Source: Vigna angularis | Taxonomy: Eukaryota; Streptophyta; Magnoliopsida; Fabales; Fabaceae | DNA: 64,000 nt | Direction: 5' to 3' | Assembly: GCF_016808095.1 (NCBI RefSeq) | Contig: NC_068973.1 | Coordinates: 6,568,501-6,632,500 of the forward strand | Part shown: positions 58,817-64,000 of the stretch, in pieces | Layout of the letters: each line of letters starts with the position of its first letter | Position numbering within the stretch: position 1 is the stretch's first letter | Position numbers and translations under genes: made by a program | Notes under the pieces: model-generated | The model's input: only the letters and a program-made list of their open reading frames with translations | Told to the model about the DNA's origin: nothing | Databases searched by the model: none

Positions 58817-61183
58817 TGTGTTAAAATATTATAAAAATATTTGTGTAAATATATCATTACCTATATATAAATATGTATTTCAATGTATAAGATGATTTAC
58901 TGAACTTCTATCATAGGAATTAAATATCAAATATATTACATTAACTTGAAAAGTCTTGAGTTGGAAACCAATAAAACAATTAAATTACCTATTCAAACGT
59001 ACCAAGATGTAATATAATTTTCATTAAACATGGAGATTTATGTTTATTGAAATCAGACAAGAACCACAATTGAATTATATGAACCATCACATTCCAATTT
59101 TCTCTTCCTATAGTTACTTTCCTTTAAAGATATATTTGTTTCAAAAATTATACTATGCTTAATTTTGTACGTCCGAGTTACTATCTCTTAATTTATAATA
59201 GTGAATATGACTTATTTATTGTCTGATTTACATTTACATAAAATCTGTTAATTACATATGCTAATTTTTAGTTGCAGCTAAACTATAAAAAAAATATATT
59301 TCAGAATCATGATACAATCTTAAATAATCAATAGGTATGCCATGTTGATTTTCTAATGACGTAATTCCTTTAAACAATAGTTATGTCTTTTTTATCCGTT
59401 TTGTTGTTCACAATACAAACGAACAACACTAATTATCATTAATTATGATGAACATAATCTGTGCATCAATTTTATAATATATTTTATCAATCAATTAGCT
59501 ATAACTTAGTTTATCATAAAAGCATAAATAAATTGATGCAAATATGATCTCGTTCATTCTTCTTTCCAATATTTGATTTGACAATTTGACTCTGAAACCT
59601 AAAAAAATATCTTTTAGTACTATAATTCAATAACTTTATTAACCAAAACAAAAGTGATTAATCTTTAGTCTTCATTATGAAATTAAACAATATCATTAAA
59701 AGGTGTTGAACAAATTCAAGAACTAGTAATAAGTTTGAGCATAAGTAGATAAAAAAAAAATTAGCAGGCTTTTTGTCTTAATATCTATTGAATTTATTGA
59801 TTGTGATTCATATTTTTTTTATATTCTCAACTTAGTTTAATGATTTTCTCATTGACATATACACTATAGTTGATGATTTAAAGTACTAATAAAAATTGTG
59901 TCATGTTTGTAGCTTTTTTTACTGCTGGTTCTCTTTTTCTTCTATTTCTCATTTTTTCTATTTAGTCTTTCATTTTTTATCAATGACTTGCTATTTGTTC
60001 TCGTGTAGTTAGAAAAATGATACTATGATACACATAAAAATTGTACATTTATTTATTTATTTATTTTACTTTCTTCTTTTAAAAAAAATACAAAAAATTA
60101 TTTATTTATGAATATAAAAATGTATTATTCTATCATTATTCGTGTTATTATAATAATAGAAACTTCACAATCAAGTACGGTTTATATAACCAATATATAT
60201 AGTTTCTCATGATTATAGAAGTAGGAGTTTCCATATTTTTTAGAGAAACTACATTTACTTGTTCTAAAAATATCTATTTGTCAAGATAGTCTTTGAAAAA
60301 ATTAATAAAAAAATCACATTTAACTTATTTTAATTAGAACATAGTCTCTTAAAATAAATATAAAATTTGACAAGTATTTGAAAACAAAATGACTATTTAA
60401 TCTTTAGAGTAAAAGTGAAAGTAGGTATGAGAGTATTTGTTGGTTAGAATGAGATTCCTGTGTCTCGTAAAGAAGATTTATATGCAAAAGAGTATGTAAA
60501 AAATCTAAGATTTCTATAAATATAATGAGTATGATAATAATTATGAAGTGAATATTACTTAAAGAATACTAGTTGTATTTATAAAATTAACATTAGTTGT
60601 ATTTATAGAATTAACATGTACCACAAATTTATATTTTCATTATATGGTAATACTTACTTCAAATATATAATATTATCTAAATATACATAAGTTTGAGTTG
60701 CTCCAAAAAGATTTATATCATACTTATTGAACTGAGTAATAACAACATGCATGGATAGAAATCCTAGAATTTAAAAAACTAATTAATAATCTAACAAAGC
60801 TGTCACTCTTCTCCCTTGTCATCTCTGAGGTTGGATAAAATTATTTTTCTATATATAAATCTACTAATAAACATATGTTAAAGAATAGGAACAATGAAAA
60901 GTGAGAAAATAATTGTTTATGTGGGAAGAAAACAGAAGAAAAAGTTGATATGAATAAAAATAAATAAGAGGGAGTAAAGTTGAAGTAAAGACAAAGAAGA
61001 AAGAATTTAGCAGTTAAGCCGGTTATGGAGACGGCCAGAAACAACGATCCGTAGCCGGCTATCCCTGTGATTGCCAGCACAATCTATTCCAACCCTTTTC
61101 CCTTTTTCCTCACTTTATAATCCTCTTCATTTCAGGACTCAGTCATATTTTCTCTTCTTCTCTCTGCTCTCACATTTTTATCC
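58817..61183. other. Intergenic AT-rich DNA, no gene seen
   Basis: No supportable gene until the 5' flank of the AP2 gene. The last 150 bp have CT-rich tracts (TTCTCTTCTTCTCTCTGCTC, 61150-61170), likely the 5' UTR of that gene. Confidence 0.5.
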
Positions 61184-63749
61184 ATGGGGAAGCAGCAAAG
61201 ACAGAAAATCAATGCAACCACTAAGGACAAGAACCTTAACTCCACAAACACTGTCACCACCAAGGTCAAACGAACAAGAAGAAGTGTCCCCAGAGATTCC
61301 CCTCCTCAACGCAGCTCAATATACAGAGGAGTCACCAGGTTATCCCTTTGTTACCATTTCACATTTCAATCATCATTTTTATGCAAGATGGTCTCCGACA
61401 TTCATTCTCAACATGTGTTATACAGGCACCGATGGACAGGCCGATATGAAGCTCATTTGTGGGACAAAAATTGCTGGAATGAGTCACAGAACAAGAAAGG
61501 ACGACAAGGTTTCATGCCCCTTTCTAAGCCATGCAATTTTATTTTTTTTAATGTTATCTGATGAAGTCACTGACGTGTTTCCTTTTCGACTTGGCCATGG
61601 TTCTTCACATGTCCTACGTTAACAGTCTACCTCGGTATGTGTATATAATAGTGTGTATTGTTCCTAGTATTACATGATTTGATGTTCATGAAAGTGAAGA
61701 ACTATTGGAGTGATTAATGGAGTATAATCTGTTGTTGAAGGTGCTTATGACGATGAAGAGGCCGCAGCACACGCTTACGATCTAGCAGCATTGAAATACT
61801 GGGGTCAAGACACCATCCTTAATTTTCCAGTATTGTCTCTCTCTTAAATCACCACTCTCTGAAAGGAAATCTCAACCCAAATGGGATATTTTTTTAGGAA
61901 GAAGTTTTTTGGAAAAAAAATAATACTTATAAAACATGATATCAATTCATAAAAAAATATGAATTCAATTTACATGATATTCCTCTAACTCAAAATATTA
62001 AGATAATTTATTAATCTTTCTTCCACAATGCTTAATTTTTTATTTCTACTTAAAATGAAATTTAAACTAATGTTTTGAAATTCTCAACCTAACCTTAAAT
62101 AGTAAAATAGTATAGTTTAGTGAATAAATTGAGGAAAATTTTCTTTTCGCATTTAAGAAAAAATATACTTAAAAAAAAATTTGTGACTAAGATGTGTTAG
62201 TGCAGAAAAATAAAAAGAAATTAAAAATATTTGTTTTCCAATTGCAGTTATCTACTTACCAGAATGAACTGAAAGAAATGGAGGGTCAATCTCGAGAAGA
62301 GTATATTGGATCATTACGAAGGTAAAGCTCTTTCTTTTATGCTTCAAGATTAATTATTGCAGAAAGCAAAACTTTAAATTTAAAATATGCAGGAAAAGCA
62401 GCGGTTTTTCTCGTGGAGTTTCTAAATACAGAGGTGTTGCAAGGTACTATTCCCTCCAATTTTTTTAATATGCGATTTTAAGGGAATTATTTTTCTATCT
62501 ATTGTTATTTATGAAGTCGTATATCAGAAATTTGTAAATGTGTTTATTGTGATATATACCGCTTCACTTTATTGCATTAACATTTATGAGCAAATATTAT
62601 TTTTCTCCTTTAAATGATCAAACTTTATTTTTTATCTCTAAACTTTTCTTTAATATTTCTTTTAAAACACTATTTAAACGTTTTTAATTAAAAAAAAGGA
62701 TAAAAGTAAAATCTACTCCCACCTCTTTTTTAAGTGATCAATTTTAAAAAAAAAAATTTATTTTTATTCAATTGAAATATTTAAAATTTAAAACAAGTAG
62801 TTACTTTTCTGTCATTTTATTATTATTTACCTAATTTTGAATTAGATTTTATATTTTGTGATAGATAAATGAGTAGAATAAAATATAATATCTTATAAAT
62901 ATTTATTAGAATATGAAAAATATTATATTTTAATAAATATAATATTAAGGTTTTTTTTCCTACTTTTAATATATTATTTTTCTAAATTCAGACACCATCA
63001 TAATGGAAGGTGGGAGGCTCGGATTGGCAGGGTTTTCGGCAACAAATATCTTTACCTCGGAACTTACGGTACAACTTCACCTTCAATTCTTCTTTTACGA
63101 TTTTAATATAACAATATTATTTCTTTTCATTTGTCATTTTCTCTAAATACAAAAATGCTTTATTTTTACTTTTATAATATTTAAAAAAGTATTTGAAACA
63201 TTAAATAAATATTTAGTAGAGACATATTGAAAAAGTTGGAATTTTGCAGCAACGCAGGAAGAAGCTGCGACAGCATATGACATGGCAGCTATTGAATATC
63301 GAGGACTCAACGCTGTCACCAATTTCGACCTTAGCCGCTACATAAAGTGGCTTAAGCCAAACAATAACGATAACACTGCGAACTCTAATGTTCTTGACGC
63401 TAACCCTAATTCTGAGACCAACTTTACCCCAAATTCTGATCAACAACAAGGATTCAATTTTTTCCAGAGTCAAGAATCGACGGTGACTCAGCCTCGATCT
63501 TCTGGCGCCACGTCAGCCCTAGGACTTTTGCTGCAGTCATCCAAGTTCAAGGAGATGATGGAGATGACTTCCGCCGCCGATTTGTCGACGGCGGCGTCGG
63601 AGTCTGAGTTGGTGCCGTGCACGTTTCCCGATGATATTCAGACCTATTTCGAGTGTGAAGATTCCAACAGATATGGAGAAGGGGATGATAACATGTTTGG
63701 CGAGCTCAACGGGTTTGTGCCCCATATGTTCCATTGTGATGACTTTTAG
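61184..63749 (+). CDS. AP2 transcription factor, WRINKLED3/4-like
   Basis: Nuclear DNA-binding regulator with two AP2 domains, of the WRI1 subgroup. In Arabidopsis the WRI3/WRI4 branch promotes fatty-acid supply for cutin and wax. Eight exons join in frame: 61184-61338, 61426-61508, 61626-61634, 61741-61829, 62248-62321, 62393-62443, 62992-63068 and 63250-63749, about 345 residues. The third exon is only 9 nt (TCTACCTCG) and encodes the VYL of the first AP2 domain, a microexon known in this subgroup. AP2 domain 1 (about 44-112) has [19 protein letters not shown]; the linker has [20 protein letters not shown]; domain 2 (about 147-205) has [16 protein letters not shown]. The Ser/Asn-rich C-terminus ends with FPDDIQTYF(E/G)C, close to WRI3 (At1g16060) as I recall it. 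The start is the first ATG with a basic N-terminal stretch. Splice phases all agree. Confidence 0.93.
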
Positions 63750-64000
63750 TCTTGAAAATGCACGGTGGAAGTAGAAGATTGTTTGCAGTTGCTTTGTTGA
63801 TTTATTTTTTTCATCAGGCTTATTTCTCAGTTTGTGAATATGAACAGTAATTTGTTGATAGTGAGACACTGATCAAAAAAGAACAAGAAGAGCAGTGCAT
63901 TATTTGGGAAACTGAACTTGGATTAGTGATCATGGTCAGAGGAGGATGCATGCCAAGTTCTTTATTTGTTGTAGCTGAAAAGAAAATAAGCATCTCAATA
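63750..64000 (+). other. 3' flank of the AP2 gene
   Basis: Presumed 3' UTR; no other gene is visible up to the window edge. Confidence 0.6.

Noticed and set aside
61071..61622. A longer frame covering the start of the AP2 gene
   Set aside because: It is out of frame with the AP2 domain; the frame from 61184 with GT-AG splicing gives the full two-AP2 protein.

Overview
The window is nuclear DNA of a higher plant. It is AT-rich, its genes are split by many GT-AG introns, and it is full of LTR retrotransposons. The protein families and repeat style suggest a legume of the Phaseolus/Vigna type, but that is inference and no search was run. Five single-copy-looking host genes are present, four of them with a complete exon set: a reticulon-like protein with a long N-terminal arm (minus, 6104-9679), a small predicted secreted Lys-rich protein (plus, 39343-39681), the plastid translocase SECY2 (plus, 42316-45661), a cyclic-nucleotide-gated channel of the CNGC14/15/17 group (minus, 46327-54506) and a two-AP2-domain factor of the WRINKLED3/4 type (plus, 61184-63749).

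Layout. 1-3.9 kb: a GGACGAGCGTCC motif array beside a Mutator-like (MULE) transposase on the minus strand. 6.1-9.7 kb: the reticulon gene. 13.35-31.03 kb: three LTR insertions nested in one another, each bounded by a perfect 5-bp target-site duplication. The oldest is a minus-strand solo LTR (TSD TTCCC). Inside it lies a 3.5-kb plus-strand solo LTR (TSD CAAGC). Inside that lies a full-length 12.5-kb Athila-type Ty3 element (TSD GCGAC) whose two LTRs are the same length (1412 bp) and look identical by eye. 31.8-36.5 kb: a decayed Ty1/copia element. 36.5-42.3 kb: AT-rich DNA with one small gene. 42.3-54.5 kb: SECY2 and CNGC, tail to tail; a 4.5-kb CNGC intron holds a dead hAT transposon on the opposite strand. 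56.2-58.8 kb: a further LTR-like block. 61.2-63.7 kb: the WRI3/4-like gene.

The most unusual signal is not a gene. Several unrelated repeats each carry a dense cluster of short CpG-rich sequences that are self-complementary (perfect palindromes or 4-7 bp arms around 2-4 nt). The motif differs by element: GGACGAGCGTCC, AACGAGCGCTCGTT, GCGCCCGGGCGC / TCGCGCCTGGGCGCGA, GCGACCGCTCGC, TCGCATAGCGA. Each looks like a CpG island in AT-rich surroundings, and ACGAGCG recurs in three different elements. I propose these as a convergent class of CpG-dyad arrays in plant LTRs; their function is unknown.
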